Shown here: positions 16,367 through 24,862 of the stretch, piece after piece
Layout of the letters: each line of letters begins with the position of its first letter
Numbering within the stretch: the first letter of the stretch is position 1
Position numbers and translations under genes: made by a program
The notes under the pieces: generated by a model
Told to the model about the DNA's origin: nothing
Seen by the model: only the letters and a program-made list of their open reading frames with translations
The model's database searches: none
Origin: Candidatus Roseilinea mizusawaensis
GTDB lineage: Bacteria; Chloroflexota; Anaerolineae; J036; Brachytrichaceae
Length of the DNA: 64,000 nucleotides
Reading direction: 5' to 3'
NCBI GenBank assembly: GCA_016841965.1
Contig: JAEANN010000018.1
Location: 39,913-103,912, forward strand

Positions 16367-17044
16367 ATGGCGGGCAAGAAGTCTGTTTTCTCCCGGCGGT
16401 GGAAGTGGAACAAGCGCGCGCCATTGCGCCGCTTCTACAATTTTTTCTTGCGGCTGTTTTATCGGTTGCTTGTCCGCCACACTGTGCTGGGTTTGGAAAA
16501 TGTGCCGGCAAGCGGGCCGGCGATTGTCATGATCAACCACGTGGCCTGGGCTGATCCATTTGTGGTGCTGGCCGCACTGGGCCGGCCGATTGTGCCCATG
16601 GCAAAAGTCGAGGTCTTTGAAGACTGGCGCATTCGCTGGTTGACCGCGCCGTATGGCGCAATCCCCGTGCATCGCGGCGATGTAGACACGCAGGCCATTC
16701 GCTCGGCAATGGAGGTGTTGAACGCGGGCGGCTTGGTGTTGATCTCGCCCGAGGGCACGCGCAGCGCAACCGGCGGCCTGATCCAGGGACAGGAAGGTAT
16801 GGCCTATCTTGCTGTGCGAGCCGGCGCACCCATCCTGCCGGTGGCGATCACCGGCACAGCGCAGTTAAACGCGCATCTGAAGCGGCTGCGGCGCGCACCC
16901 ATCACAATTACGGTGGGCAAGCTGTTTCACCTGGACGCCGGCGGCGACAGGCTGAGTCGTGATGTGTTGCGCCGGCTGACCGACCAAGCCATGCGCCATC
17001 TGGCCGCCATTTTGCCCGAAGACATGCGCGGCATATATCGCTGA
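16367..17044 (+). CDS. plsC: 1-acyl-sn-glycerol-3-phosphate acyltransferase
   Basis: A 225-residue PlsC-family acyltransferase that acylates lysophosphatidate in phospholipid synthesis at the inner membrane face. The catalytic H-x4-D motif is NHVAWADP, the second block is APYGAIPVHRG, and the third is ISPEGTRSATG. VRAGAPILPVAITGT is the fourth block. The N-terminus is basic (KKSVFSRRWKWNKRAP) with a hydrophobic, membrane-associating stretch. It sits 15 bases after the DsbB-cytochrome c gene and 12 bases before DUF512 on the same strand, so it is probably co-transcribed. There is no functional link to either that I can name. Confidence 0.93.
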   Translation: MAGKKSVFSRRWKWNKRAPLRRFYNFFLRLFYRLLVRHTVLGLENVPASGPAIVMINHVAWADPFVVLAALGRPIVPMAKVEVFEDWRIRWLTAPYGAIPVHRGDVDTQAIRSAMEVLNAGGLVLISPEGTRSATGGLIQGQEGMAYLAVRAGAPILPVAITGTAQLNAHLKRLRRAPITITVGKLFHLDAGGDRLSRDVLRRLTDQAMRHLAAILPEDMRGIYR

Positions 17045-17056
17045 AGGGGATAAGCG

Positions 17057-18571
17057 ATGGCAGGGATTATCCGACGCGTTGGGCCGTTGAGTGTTGCTGC
17101 AATGGCGGGATTGCTTCCCGGTGACGCGCTGCTGGCTATCAACGGTCATGTCTTGCGTGACGTGATCGATGCGCAGTTTTATGCCGCCGAGGACACCCTC
17201 GAATTGTCATTCGAGCGCGCCGGCGTCGCGCGCACAGTCCGCGTCCGGCGCGAGTTCGGCCAGTCGCTGGGCATCGAGTTCGAGCATCCCACTTTTGACA
17301 TCGACATCCGCCGCTGCAACAACCTCTGCCCGTTCTGCTTTGTGCTGCAAAATGCCCCGCGCATGCGGCGCACGTTGTACATCAAAGATGATGACTATCG
17401 CTACTCGTTCCTATTCGGCCACTTTGTGACCCTGACGAATCTGAGCCAGGAAGACTGGGAGCGCATCGCCGAGCAGCGCCTCAGCCCGCTCTATGTGTCG
17501 GTGCACGCCACCGATGTGGAGATTCGACGCCGGTGTCTGCGCAACCCCAACGCGCCGGATGTGCTGGCGCAATTGCGCTGGTTGGCCGGCCACCGTATCG
17601 AGATGCACACCCAACTGGTGATTACCCCCGGCCTGAACGATGGCGCGTATCTTGAGAAAAGCGTCTTGGACCTGGCCGCACTCTATCCACATGTGCGATC
17701 GGTCAGCGTTGTGCCGGTGGGTCTGACCCGCCATCACAAGTACGGCCACCGTCCGCACACGGTTGAGGAATGCGCGCGCATGATCGAACAGGTGCGGGCC
17801 TGGCAGGGTGACTTTCGCGCGCGGCTGCGGGCCGGCTTCGTTTACGCCACCGACGAGTGGTATCTGCTGGCCGGCAGGCCATTGCCGCGCAAGCGCGACT
17901 ATGACGGCCTGGCCCTTCAAGAAAACGGGCTGGGCATGACGCGCGATTTTCTGGACGAATGGCGCCGGCTGAAGCGAACGGAGATTGGGCGCAGCGCGCC
18001 GAGGGTTGAACACAGAATACAGCGCAGAGAACACAGAGTACAGAGCACAGAATACAGAGCGCAGGAGCCGGAAGACGTAACACGTAATACGCAATACGAA
18101 ACCCGCAATCCAAAATTCAAAATCGAAAGTCCACAATCGGCGGTTCTGGCGACCGGCACACTCTTTGCGCCGACGTTGCGCAAGGTGGCGCGCGAGTTTG
18201 CCGACTTGACCGGCGTCGCGCTGGATGTGATCGCGATTACCAATGAGAAGCTGGGCGAAACCATCACGGCGGCCGGCTTGCTGATGGGCGCCGATGTGAT
18301 CCGCCAGCTTTCGGCCATATCTATGCCGGCGTCGGCTATTGTGGTGTTGCCGCGCATCATGTTCGATCATCCTGACGGCGTGTCGCTGGATGATGTTTCG
18401 CCGGGGGAAATTGCGCGCGCCCTGGGCCGGCCTGTGGCGCTGGCCGATTGGATGGGCGATGTGCTGGATGCACTGAACGGGCGCAACGTGCTGACGTTCG
18501 ACCCGGCCGCGCCGGCCAATGCTGTACCGGTTGCGCGGGAAGGGGGCTGGATGGTGGAAAAGTACCTGTAG
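17057..18571 (+). CDS. DUF512 protein: PDZ domain plus radical-SAM-like iron-sulfur domain
   Basis: A 504-residue protein of the DUF512 family (TIGR03279 type), found in cyanobacteria, clostridia and Chloroflexota; its reaction is unknown. It starts with a PDZ-like segment (VAAMAGLLPGDALLAINGH). A cluster motif C87-x3-C91-x2-C94 in RRCNNLCPFCF follows, then radical-SAM-like strands (YVSVHATD, TQLVITPGLNDG, VSVVPVGLT). The C-terminal part has TGTLFAP, VIAITNEKLGETITAAGLL and FDHPDGVSLDD. Residues about 315-362 do not belong to the family. They are encoded by simple repeats identical in style to intergenic repeats of this genome, inserted in frame. A Shine-Dalgarno (GAAGGGGA) precedes the ATG. 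Confidence 0.92.
   Translation: MAGIIRRVGPLSVAAMAGLLPGDALLAINGHVLRDVIDAQFYAAEDTLELSFERAGVARTVRVRREFGQSLGIEFEHPTFDIDIRRCNNLCPFCFVLQNAPRMRRTLYIKDDDYRYSFLFGHFVTLTNLSQEDWERIAEQRLSPLYVSVHATDVEIRRRCLRNPNAPDVLAQLRWLAGHRIEMHTQLVITPGLNDGAYLEKSVLDLAALYPHVRSVSVVPVGLTRHHKYGHRPHTVEECARMIEQVRAWQGDFRARLRAGFVYATDEWYLLAGRPLPRKRDYDGLALQENGLGMTRDFLDEWRRLKRTEIGRSAPRVEHRIQRREHRVQSTEYRAQEPEDVTRNTQYETRNPKFKIESPQSAVLATGTLFAPTLRKVAREFADLTGVALDVIAITNEKLGETITAAGLLMGADVIRQLSAISMPASAIVVLPRIMFDHPDGVSLDDVSPGEIARALGRPVALADWMGDVLDALNGRNVLTFDPAAPANAVPVAREGGWMVEKYL
18001..18145 (+). repeat. Repeat-derived in-frame insert in the DUF512 gene
   Basis: The first part is made of CACAGAATACAG/CACAGAGTACAGAG units like those at 13209-13264. 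The second part is a run of short words (CGTAACACGTAATACGC, AATCCAAAATTCAAAATC). It codes for hydrophilic residues (VEHRIQRREHRVQSTEYR) with no stop, leaving the gene open across about 48 codons. Confidence 0.8.
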
Positions 18572-18606
18572 GGCAAGTTGCCGGCCTGGCCTCCGGCAGC
18601 TTGCCC
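18571..18606. terminator. Bidirectional terminator between DUF512 and rpoD
   Basis: Stem GGGCAAGTTGCCGG/CCGGCAGCTTGCCC with an 8-base loop and one mismatch, between two convergent stops. The minus strand has no strong T-run, so its strength is uncertain. Confidence 0.55.
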
Positions 18607-18613
18607 TATGCGG

Positions 18614-19984
18614 TCACTCTTTTAAAAAGTCGCGCAGTTTGCGGGCGTGGGACGGGTTGCGCAGCCGGCTAAGCGCCTGCGCCTCGATCTGGCGCACGCG
18701 CTCACGTGTGACCCCCAACTTCTTGCCCACTTCTTCAAGGGTATAGGTCTCGCCGTCCAGCAGGCCATAGCGCAATTGTAGAATGCGCACCTCGCGCGGG
18801 GGCAGGGTGGCCAGAATCTCAGACAGTTGCTCGCGCAGCATCTGGGTGGTCACCACTTCAGCCGGCGCCGGGCTGTCCTCATCTGGAATGAAGTCCCCCA
18901 GCACGCTTTCTTCCTCGTCGTCGGTGGGCGTCTCGAGGCTGATTGGCCGGCGGGCAACTTGGATCATCTGCTCGGCCTTGCGCACGGTCACATTCAGCGC
19001 CTCGGCCAGTTCGGCGACGGTGGGGTCACGGCCCAGCTCTTGTGTCAACTGGTGGCTGGCGCGCAACAGCCGGTTGATTTGATCTCCCATATGTACCGGC
19101 ACGCGGATGGTGCGCCCCTGGTCCGCTATGGCGCGCGTAACCGCCTGGCGGATCCACCAGGTGGCATAGGTGCTGAATTTGTGCCCGCGTCGCCAGTCAA
19201 ACTTCTTGGCAGCCCGGATGAGGCCGATGTTGCCTTCTTGGATCAAGTCCAGGAACGGCACCCCGCGCCCGATGTATTTCTTGGCGACGCTGATGACCAG
19301 GCGCGAATTAGCGTTGATTAGATGTTCACGAGCGGCCAGGCCATCCTCGCCAATCTGATCCAATCGCAGGCGCTCCTTTTCTTCCAGCTCGTTCGGGTCG
19401 GCTTCGGCGATCGCTTCTCGCGCAGCCTTGCCGCGCTCCATACGCTGAGCCAGATCTACTTCCTGTGCTGCGGTCAAGAGCGGCACGCGGCCGATTTCTT
19501 TCAAGTACAGGCCAACTGTATCGTCGGCTTCGATCGCTTCCAACAGGTTTTCGTTGTTATGGTCGTTGTATTCGTCCTCGTCGTCTTCCTCTTCGTAACC
19601 CAGTTGGTCTGCCGCTTCGTCCTCGCTGGGAACGATCTGGATGCCGGCGTCTGCCAGCGCGGCAAACACGTCTTCCACCTGCTCCAGATTTTTCTCGGCA
19701 TCTGGAAACGCAGTCAGGATGTCATCGTATGTGACATAACCTTTTTCGCGCCCGACATTGAGCAGTTGTTCCTCGCCTGACAACTCCTCAACGGTATCCT
19801 CCAAAGCCGCCGGCGGCGCTGCCAGCGGGGGTGCTGCCGGCGCCACATCCGTTTTTTTGTTATCTTTTTTGGCTGCTCTGCCACCGGAGAAAGTTGTTGC
19901 AGGCTTGACTGCTTTGGCAGTCGCGTTTGCCTTGCCGTTCCTTGCCGCAGAGGGTTTGTCAGTTTTCTTCTTACGAGTGGTCAT
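18614..19984 (-). CDS. rpoD: Primary sigma factor RpoD/SigA
   Basis: A 456-residue housekeeping sigma-70 factor. The N-terminus (about 70 residues) is Lys/Ala-rich, followed by region 1.1 ([18 protein letters not shown]) and an acidic stretch. Region 1.2 is [16 protein letters not shown]. Region 2 contains [15 protein letters not shown] and [20 protein letters not shown], which melts and reads the -10 element. Region 3 is [16 protein letters not shown], and region 4.2 is [24 protein letters not shown], which reads the -35. All regions are intact. The promoter at 20152-20180 implies a leader of about 160 bases. AGGA lies eight bases before the ATG. Confidence 0.97.
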   Translation of the reverse strand: MTTRKKKTDKPSAARNGKANATAKAVKPATTFSGGRAAKKDNKKTDVAPAAPPLAAPPAALEDTVEELSGEEQLLNVGREKGYVTYDDILTAFPDAEKNLEQVEDVFAALADAGIQIVPSEDEAADQLGYEEEDDEDEYNDHNNENLLEAIEADDTVGLYLKEIGRVPLLTAAQEVDLAQRMERGKAAREAIAEADPNELEEKERLRLDQIGEDGLAAREHLINANSRLVISVAKKYIGRGVPFLDLIQEGNIGLIRAAKKFDWRRGHKFSTYATWWIRQAVTRAIADQGRTIRVPVHMGDQINRLLRASHQLTQELGRDPTVAELAEALNVTVRKAEQMIQVARRPISLETPTDDEEESVLGDFIPDEDSPAPAEVVTTQMLREQLSEILATLPPREVRILQLRYGLLDGETYTLEEVGKKLGVTRERVRQIEAQALSRLRNPSHARKLRDFLKE

Positions 19985-20151
19985 TCCAAATCCTATGTGT
20001 CTTGCGCCAAAATGACATAACCATGAGCTCCAGTTATTTTCAAGATTAATATGGTTCGTTAGGCAGTCCTGAGAACACGCGAAGTGTCATTCATCAGGAC
20101 AACGCAAAGGAGCTGTGGCGGTAGACCTTGACGCAATTCACCTGAGCAAAG

Positions 20152-20180
20152 ATGTTAGTTAACAGAAGGACGATTGTCAA
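20152..20180 (-). promoter_or_regulatory. Sigma-70 promoter of rpoD
   Basis: On the minus strand TTGACA (20175-20180) and TAACAT (20152-20157) are separated by 17 bases. The rest of the 253-base gap 19985-20237 holds no gene. Confidence 0.65.
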
Positions 20181-20237
20181 GCACGAAGGCCGCCGTTTGT
20201 CTTGTTTTTGGGCCTTTTTACAGTGCAACTGGCTGGG

Positions 20238-21443
20238 TCAAGGTACGGTGCCTGCATATGTCCAGCGCGACACAAGCGCGCCGTTTGCATCGCGTAGTTC
20301 TGCAATGTCACCATCGTTCGACCACACCGGTGTGTCTGCGCCAAATGTCAGGGCGCCGCATGTCCCAAATGCGATCGGCGAACTGGTATACACCCGGCAG
20401 GTGTCGCCGGGAAAAAGGACCATCCCGTTGCTGAAGGTGTACACCCGGTTGCTTGACACTGCCCGCAGCGTCCAGTTCGACAGATCGATCGGCCCCTGGC
20501 TTCGGTTTGCAATTTCGACAAACTCATTGGCCTCACTGGTGGCCGGGTCGCCCAGGTACTGGATGGCGGTAATGGCAATGGGGCCTGTGATGACATTGCT
20601 CGATATCGCCGGCGGAGGGGTATCTGTCAAAGCTGGCGGGGCTGCTTCCGGCGTTGGCGGCTCGGTGGGTGAGGGTAGCGCAGTGTCGGTTGGGAACGGC
20701 AGAGGAGGGGGGCTGGTATCTGCCGGCTGGGATTGATCCGGTGGCGGCAGGGTTGCGCGAGACTGCGGATCGATAGTGGGTATCGCGTCAGCGGGCAGTG
20801 TTGCCACCTCAACTTCGAGCGCTGTCGTTGGCGCCGGCACGTTGTTATCCGCATTGAGCGAGGCTGTGGCTGCGCTGTCGGCGGTGTCGTTATTGGTGTT
20901 GCGCGTAGCTGACATGCCTGGGCCGGGTATCTGGAGCGGCGATTCCAGCGGGCCAATCGGCTCTGTTACGCCATGCGCTGCAGATGCACCTGACCTGCCG
21001 GCTGCGGCGATCCGCTGGCGCGTTTGGGCCATGCCAGGGCCGAGCAGTAGCGCCGTGGCACATGCGCATACGATTGCAACCATCAAGCCGGCAGCGATCA
21101 GCATCAGCCAGGCCGGCGCGCTGGACGCAGATATCCCCGTCCCCGGCGATGGCTGCCAGGAAGTCCGCGCAGTTAACTCAAACACCTCTCGCCGCGTCAA
21201 GGGGCCGCCCAGTAGACGCGCTGCGGTCTCAGGGTAGCGCGACGTAAAGCCCTCTGCGATGTAGCTATAGCGTGAGCGGCGTGTAGCGCGCTCCAGACTG
21301 AAGCGACTGCCGCATCTCTCGCACAGCGCCGCTATACTGGCCGTGTCTTCTGTGGGGCCAAATTTCAGGGCGCGTTGATGACACACCGGACACGTGTCCG
21401 GCGGGATGCTGCCGATATCCAAGCTGAGAGTGTCCGACCCCAT
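20238..21443 (-). CDS. Zinc-ribbon, membrane-spanning protein with C-terminal lamin-tail domain
   Basis: A 401-residue protein. Residues 18-44 form a zinc ribbon (C18-P-V-C21 and C41-E-R-C44) expected in the cytoplasm. One membrane helix (WLMLIAAGLMVAIVCACATALLL) lies near residues 105-135, followed by about 130 residues of low-complexity Pro/Thr/Ala linker. The C-terminal 120 residues form a lamin-tail domain: ITAIQYLGDP, NEFVEIANRSQGPIDLSNWTLR, VYTFSNGMVLFPGDTCRVYTS and WSNDGDIAELRDANGALVS. Lamin-tail domains are beta folds found on bacterial exported proteins. A cytoplasmic metal site joined to an exported domain is unusual. The ATG at 21443 is preferred over a TTG four codons earlier. Confidence 0.85.
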   Translation of the reverse strand: MGSDTLSLDIGSIPPDTCPVCHQRALKFGPTEDTASIAALCERCGSRFSLERATRRSRYSYIAEGFTSRYPETAARLLGGPLTRREVFELTARTSWQPSPGTGISASSAPAWLMLIAAGLMVAIVCACATALLLGPGMAQTRQRIAAAGRSGASAAHGVTEPIGPLESPLQIPGPGMSATRNTNNDTADSAATASLNADNNVPAPTTALEVEVATLPADAIPTIDPQSRATLPPPDQSQPADTSPPPLPFPTDTALPSPTEPPTPEAAPPALTDTPPPAISSNVITGPIAITAIQYLGDPATSEANEFVEIANRSQGPIDLSNWTLRAVSSNRVYTFSNGMVLFPGDTCRVYTSSPIAFGTCGALTFGADTPVWSNDGDIAELRDANGALVSRWTYAGTVP

Positions 21444-21489
21444 GCGGCCTGGCAAACGAGTTTACAAGCTCTGAGGATCTCTGCTCACA

Positions 21490-21999
21490 CTAGAACGGCT
21501 GAGCAGCCCGCACACCCCGCAGGTTGCGGTCGATCTCCCACGGGTAGACGATGTAAGCGTCGGTCAGAGCGGCATAGTAGGTAGGCTTGTGATTGGGGAA
21601 GAGATTGGCGCTGGCTCGGTAGTGCAGCACAGCAGTTTCGGTTCGTGCGCCGCTGGCCTCCACCCGCCCACGCACCGTCATGATATGCCGGCCGTGTGTC
21701 CACACGTCGTCTACCACCAACACGCGCCGGCCCCGTGTCAACGCCTCGTCTGGAAATTGCAGAAACGTGGGCCAGGCCAGCAGGCGGGGGGCGTTCTCGG
21801 ATGGGAATTCCACTGCTGCCGTTAGAATATGCTTGATGTTCAATGCTTCAGCGATCAGCCCACCCGGAATGATGCCGCCGCGGGTGATCATCACCAGAGC
21901 GTCGAATGTGCCGGCCATCTGTGGCAGCAACTGGTCGATCAGCGCGTCCACATCAGCCCATGTCAGAACTTCCCGTTTAGGTGCTTCTTCTCGTCGCAT
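21490..21999 (-). CDS. Purine-type phosphoribosyltransferase
   Basis: A 169-residue type I phosphoribosyltransferase. The PRPP-binding loop is RVLVVDDVWTHGRHI (two acidic residues followed by a Thr/Gly loop), and the front strand is FDALVMITRGGIIPGGLIAEAL. YIVYPWEID near the C-terminus resembles xanthine/hypoxanthine-guanine enzymes (Gpt/Hpt-like), which have a VxYPWE block. Purine base salvage is therefore the best guess, though some members are regulators. The ATG at 21999 begins MRREEAPKRE; upstream in-frame translation looks non-coding. It is divergent from the LysM lipoprotein gene. Confidence 0.85.
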   Translation of the reverse strand: MRREEAPKREVLTWADVDALIDQLLPQMAGTFDALVMITRGGIIPGGLIAEALNIKHILTAAVEFPSENAPRLLAWPTFLQFPDEALTRGRRVLVVDDVWTHGRHIMTVRGRVEASGARTETAVLHYRASANLFPNHKPTYYAALTDAYIVYPWEIDRNLRGVRAAQPF

Positions 22000-22114
22000 G
22001 TTCTTCGTCCTTACTTTGACCTCGACACACTTTGACCTTGACACGCACCGGCGACTTTGCCTTTTCCACCGGGTTGATGTAACGTATCCTTCAGGATAAC
22101 GCAGGAGCAGATTT

Positions 22115-22786
22115 ATGCGCCAACGACTTTCCATTTCATCTCGGACGCCGATTGTGGCGCTTGCCAGTTTGATGATTCTAACGGCCTGCGCTCAACCTGC
22201 CAGTGTCGGCATTCCGACGCCAAATGCCACGATTGTTGTCGCGCAGCAGACAACCATTGCCCAGAGCGTCGCCGATGCGATGGCCACACAGATCGCGGCT
22301 GAGCCGACACCCACACCGCCCCCTATCGAACCGCCTACTCCGCTGCCGCTGCCTACGGAGACGCCTGTACCGCCTACGGAGACGCCTGTGCCGTTTACGC
22401 CCACGACCTCACCGTCCAGGGATAGCCAATCCAGCCGGCCCGGCAATTCACAAATCGTATGCGGCCAGCAAATCATCCATGTTGTGCAGCCCGGCCAGAA
22501 TCTGTTCCGAATTGCGCTGCGATACAACACCACCATTAATGCGATTGCGCGGTTGAATGGCATCACCAACACGCGCTTGGTTCGCGTCGGCCAGCGCCTG
22601 CGCGTTGTAACCTGCGCCCGTGGAAGCAGCCGCGCGCCGCGCTATGGCGCGCACTACGTCGTCAGACCTGGTGATACGCTGTTTCGAATTGCTGTACGCT
22701 ATGGTGTCAGCGTTTCCCGGCTCATGGCTGCCAATGGCCTGCGTTCGACTTTGATCGTGCCCGGCCAGAATCTCGCAATCCCCTGA
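22115..22786 (+). CDS. Lipoprotein with two LysM domains
   Basis: A 223-residue exported lipoprotein. The signal peptide ends with the lipobox LILTACAQ. A Thr/Pro-rich spacer (residues about 65-110) leads to two LysM domains, IHVVQPGQNLFRIALRYNTT...GQRLRV and YVVRPGDTLFRIAVRYGVS...GQNLAI. LysM binds peptidoglycan or chitin N-acetylglucosamine, so the protein probably bridges the membrane and cell wall material. No catalytic domain is attached. AGGAG lies about seven bases before the ATG. It ends two bases before the convergent DUF3048 gene. Confidence 0.93.
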   Translation: MRQRLSISSRTPIVALASLMILTACAQPASVGIPTPNATIVVAQQTTIAQSVADAMATQIAAEPTPTPPPIEPPTPLPLPTETPVPPTETPVPFTPTTSPSRDSQSSRPGNSQIVCGQQIIHVVQPGQNLFRIALRYNTTINAIARLNGITNTRLVRVGQRLRVVTCARGSSRAPRYGAHYVVRPGDTLFRIAVRYGVSVSRLMAANGLRSTLIVPGQNLAIP

Positions 22787-22788
22787 CT

Positions 22789-23976
22789 CTAGCGCCCTTG
22801 CACCGGAAAATCTAGCGGCGCCAGTTCAAGCCATGAATTGCCGGGCTTAAGCGGGATTGGGTTGCCCTGCGCATCAACGAACTGCAGCACCCCCGGCTGG
22901 CCGGGGCGAAGCCACAGGCCGTCGATCACTTTGCCATCGCGCGCAATCTTCACCGGCCCCTGCCCCCACAGTTGAATCTGGATTGACATCCCGCCGGCCA
23001 TGTCTTCTTGGATCGCCGTTACCGCGTGATAGGCAAAAGCCACGATGATGTTGGCTGCCGTCAGCGTCTGACCGGTTTCTGCGTCTATGTGCGGCTGGCC
23101 ATCCACCTTGCGCTCCCACAAGCCGGTTGCGGCGTTGTACGTCCAATCGACCGGATCGGCCTGATAGGGGATCGACAATGTGCTGGCTGTCTGACCGCCT
23201 GACGGCGCGACAGGATCGAACACCCAGGAGTTGAACGCTGTGCGCTGGTTCTTGCCGCGCTCAGCTAGCACACGCCAGGCGTTTGCCGTGTTGGCAAACA
23301 GGTTGTGTGGCGCGACGCGGTCGGTGGTGCGAAACATTGGACAGGTGGGACATTCAAACGGGCCGAAATCGCTGATGATGACTGCGCTGGAGTTGACATC
23401 TCCCGGTTGGGCAGCACTTTCGAGCGCGACGGCGCGCATAGTCGGCTTGACGCCGGGGCTGGTGCCCGAACAGACCAGGCCGGCCCCAAAAATGCGCGGC
23501 AGTTCAATATCAATCAGCCGGCAACTGCGCACCGAACCGACGCGCTCCGGCGTGTTCGACAGGTACAGCGCCGTGAAGCGGGTGATGCCGCCTTCGGTCA
23601 GATGCTCGACCACCACATCGGCGCTGCTTAGGCCGCTTTGAGGGCGTACCTCGGCCGTATTCGCCACTTTGATTAACAGCGGGGCGCGCTGTAGGGCGGC
23701 GCCGTCTGAGGCCGGCAACCCCGTGAATGGATTGATCAGCCCATCCGGCATGGGTGTGGCAGCTTGAGTGGGCAGGATGGCAGCCGTCGGCGTCTCAGGG
23801 GGTGGGGCTGGGGTGTCCGATGGGGTAACGGTTGGGGCGTAGAGTGTCACCACCGGCACGAATGCCGGCGTGTTGGTGACAGCCGTGTTCGTATCAGATG
23901 GCGCGCCGCAGGCTCCCATTGCCACTGAGAGGAGTGCCAAAACACCGAGACCGCGCCTCAAGGATGTCTTCAACAA
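22789..23976 (-). CDS. DUF3048 lipoprotein (YerB-like)
   Basis: A 395-residue lipoprotein with lipobox VAMGACGA after a short signal peptide and a Thr/Pro spacer. NPFTGLPAS begins the DUF3048 region. Family landmarks are PLLIKVANTAEVRPQSGLSSADVVVEHL, ITRFTALY, VGSVRSCRLIDIEL, YTVAFN-like strands and, in the C-terminal part, ANIIVAFAYHAV and DGLWLRPGQPGVLQFVDAQGNPI. Bacillus YerB is the named relative, and its role is not settled. A good Shine-Dalgarno (GGAGG) precedes two adjacent TTG codons at 23976 and 23973, so the start is TTG. Confidence 0.9.
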   Translation of the reverse strand: MLKTSLRRGLGVLALLSVAMGACGAPSDTNTAVTNTPAFVPVVTLYAPTVTPSDTPAPPPETPTAAILPTQAATPMPDGLINPFTGLPASDGAALQRAPLLIKVANTAEVRPQSGLSSADVVVEHLTEGGITRFTALYLSNTPERVGSVRSCRLIDIELPRIFGAGLVCSGTSPGVKPTMRAVALESAAQPGDVNSSAVIISDFGPFECPTCPMFRTTDRVAPHNLFANTANAWRVLAERGKNQRTAFNSWVFDPVAPSGGQTASTLSIPYQADPVDWTYNAATGLWERKVDGQPHIDAETGQTLTAANIIVAFAYHAVTAIQEDMAGGMSIQIQLWGQGPVKIARDGKVIDGLWLRPGQPGVLQFVDAQGNPIPLKPGNSWLELAPLDFPVQGR

Positions 23977-24135
23977 CTTGCCTCCGATTCGTCTCGGTCG
24001 CAGGGATCACGCGCCGGCAATGGCGCATGCGCGTCCCATGTGCCGTGAAAATATGTGCTGGCGATTATACCCATGCAGTGGTACAATCACCTTTCGTTGC
24101 CTGCGTTTCACGCGCCAGCACTTGGAGCAGACCAG

Positions 24136-24208
24136 GCCCTCATCGTCTAGCGGTCTAGGACGTGGCCCTTTCAAGGCCAAAACACGGGTTCGAGTCCCGT
24201 TGAGGGCA
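24136..24208 (+). tRNA. tRNA-Glu (anticodon TTC)
   Basis: Acceptor stem GCCCTCA/TGAGGGC, D-arm TCTAGCGGTCTAGGA, anticodon arm TGGCC-CTTTCAA-GGCCA with anticodon TTC, and T-arm ACGGG-TTCGAGT-CCCGT. No CCA is encoded. A TACAAT box at 24082-24087 may serve as its -10. Confidence 0.95.
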
Positions 24209-24219
24209 CACCCATCGTC

Positions 24220-24225
24220 TACAAT
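24220..24225 (+). promoter_or_regulatory. -10 box of the ECF sigma gene, near-leaderless
   Basis: TACAAT ten bases before the ATG at 24236, twelve bases after the tRNA-Glu end. The predicted leader is about four bases. Confidence 0.4.
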
Positions 24226-24235
24226 TTCCCCCGGC

Positions 24236-24832
24236 ATGGATGAAGCGGCGCTCATCAAGGCGGCTCAGCGCGGTGACGCTCAGGCGTTCAATGCGCTGAT
24301 TTTGTCCTATCAGTCCCAGGTCTACAACGTGGCTTATCGCATCATGGGCGACCCCGCCTCTGCCTCTGACGCTACCCAGGAAGCCTTTCTGTCGGCCTAC
24401 AAAAGCATCAAGTTGTTCCGGGGTGGCTCATTCAAAAGCTGGATTCTGCGCACCGTCACGCATGCCTGCTTCGACGCCTTGCGCTATCGCAAGCGCCGGC
24501 CGGCCGCCTCGCTCGATGGATTAGGCGCAGACGACGATGCGGAAGATGGCGACTTCGAGGCATTTCTGGCCTCTGCGGACGAATCGCCCGCCGATGCCGC
24601 CGAGCGCGCCGAGTTGCGCGACGCCATTGCGCGGGCGGCATTGGCGCTGCCTCCGGATCAGCGCGCCACCTTCGTTCTGTCTGATGTGCAGGGCATGAGC
24701 TACGAAGAGATCGCCGACATCATGCAAACCAGCCTGGGCACAGTCAAATCGCGCCTCAGCCGGGCGCGCGCCAAGCTGCGCGACTACTTGCTCAGCCGGC
24801 CGGAACTACTGCCGGATGAATTTCGTCAATAG
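24236..24832 (+). CDS. ECF sigma-70 factor (RpoE/SigW-like)
   Basis: A 198-residue extracytoplasmic-function sigma factor. Region 2 runs from QAFNALILSYQSQVYNVAYRIMG through ATQEAFLSAYKSI and SFKSWILRTVTHACFDALRYRKR. Region 4 is LPPDQRATFVLSDVQGMSYEEIADIMQTSLGTVKSRLSRARAKLRDYL, with its helix-turn-helix intact. A loop of about 40 acidic residues joins them. The next gene, 30 bases on, encodes a membrane protein with anti-sigma features, the usual arrangement. The signal and regulon cannot be read from sequence. No GAACTT-type autoregulatory promoter is obvious upstream; only a TACAAT box is seen. Confidence 0.95.
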   Translation: MDEAALIKAAQRGDAQAFNALILSYQSQVYNVAYRIMGDPASASDATQEAFLSAYKSIKLFRGGSFKSWILRTVTHACFDALRYRKRRPAASLDGLGADDDAEDGDFEAFLASADESPADAAERAELRDAIARAALALPPDQRATFVLSDVQGMSYEEIADIMQTSLGTVKSRLSRARAKLRDYLLSRPELLPDEFRQ

Positions 24833-24862
24833 CACTGCGCGCCGAAAAAACGGCGGATTGTC

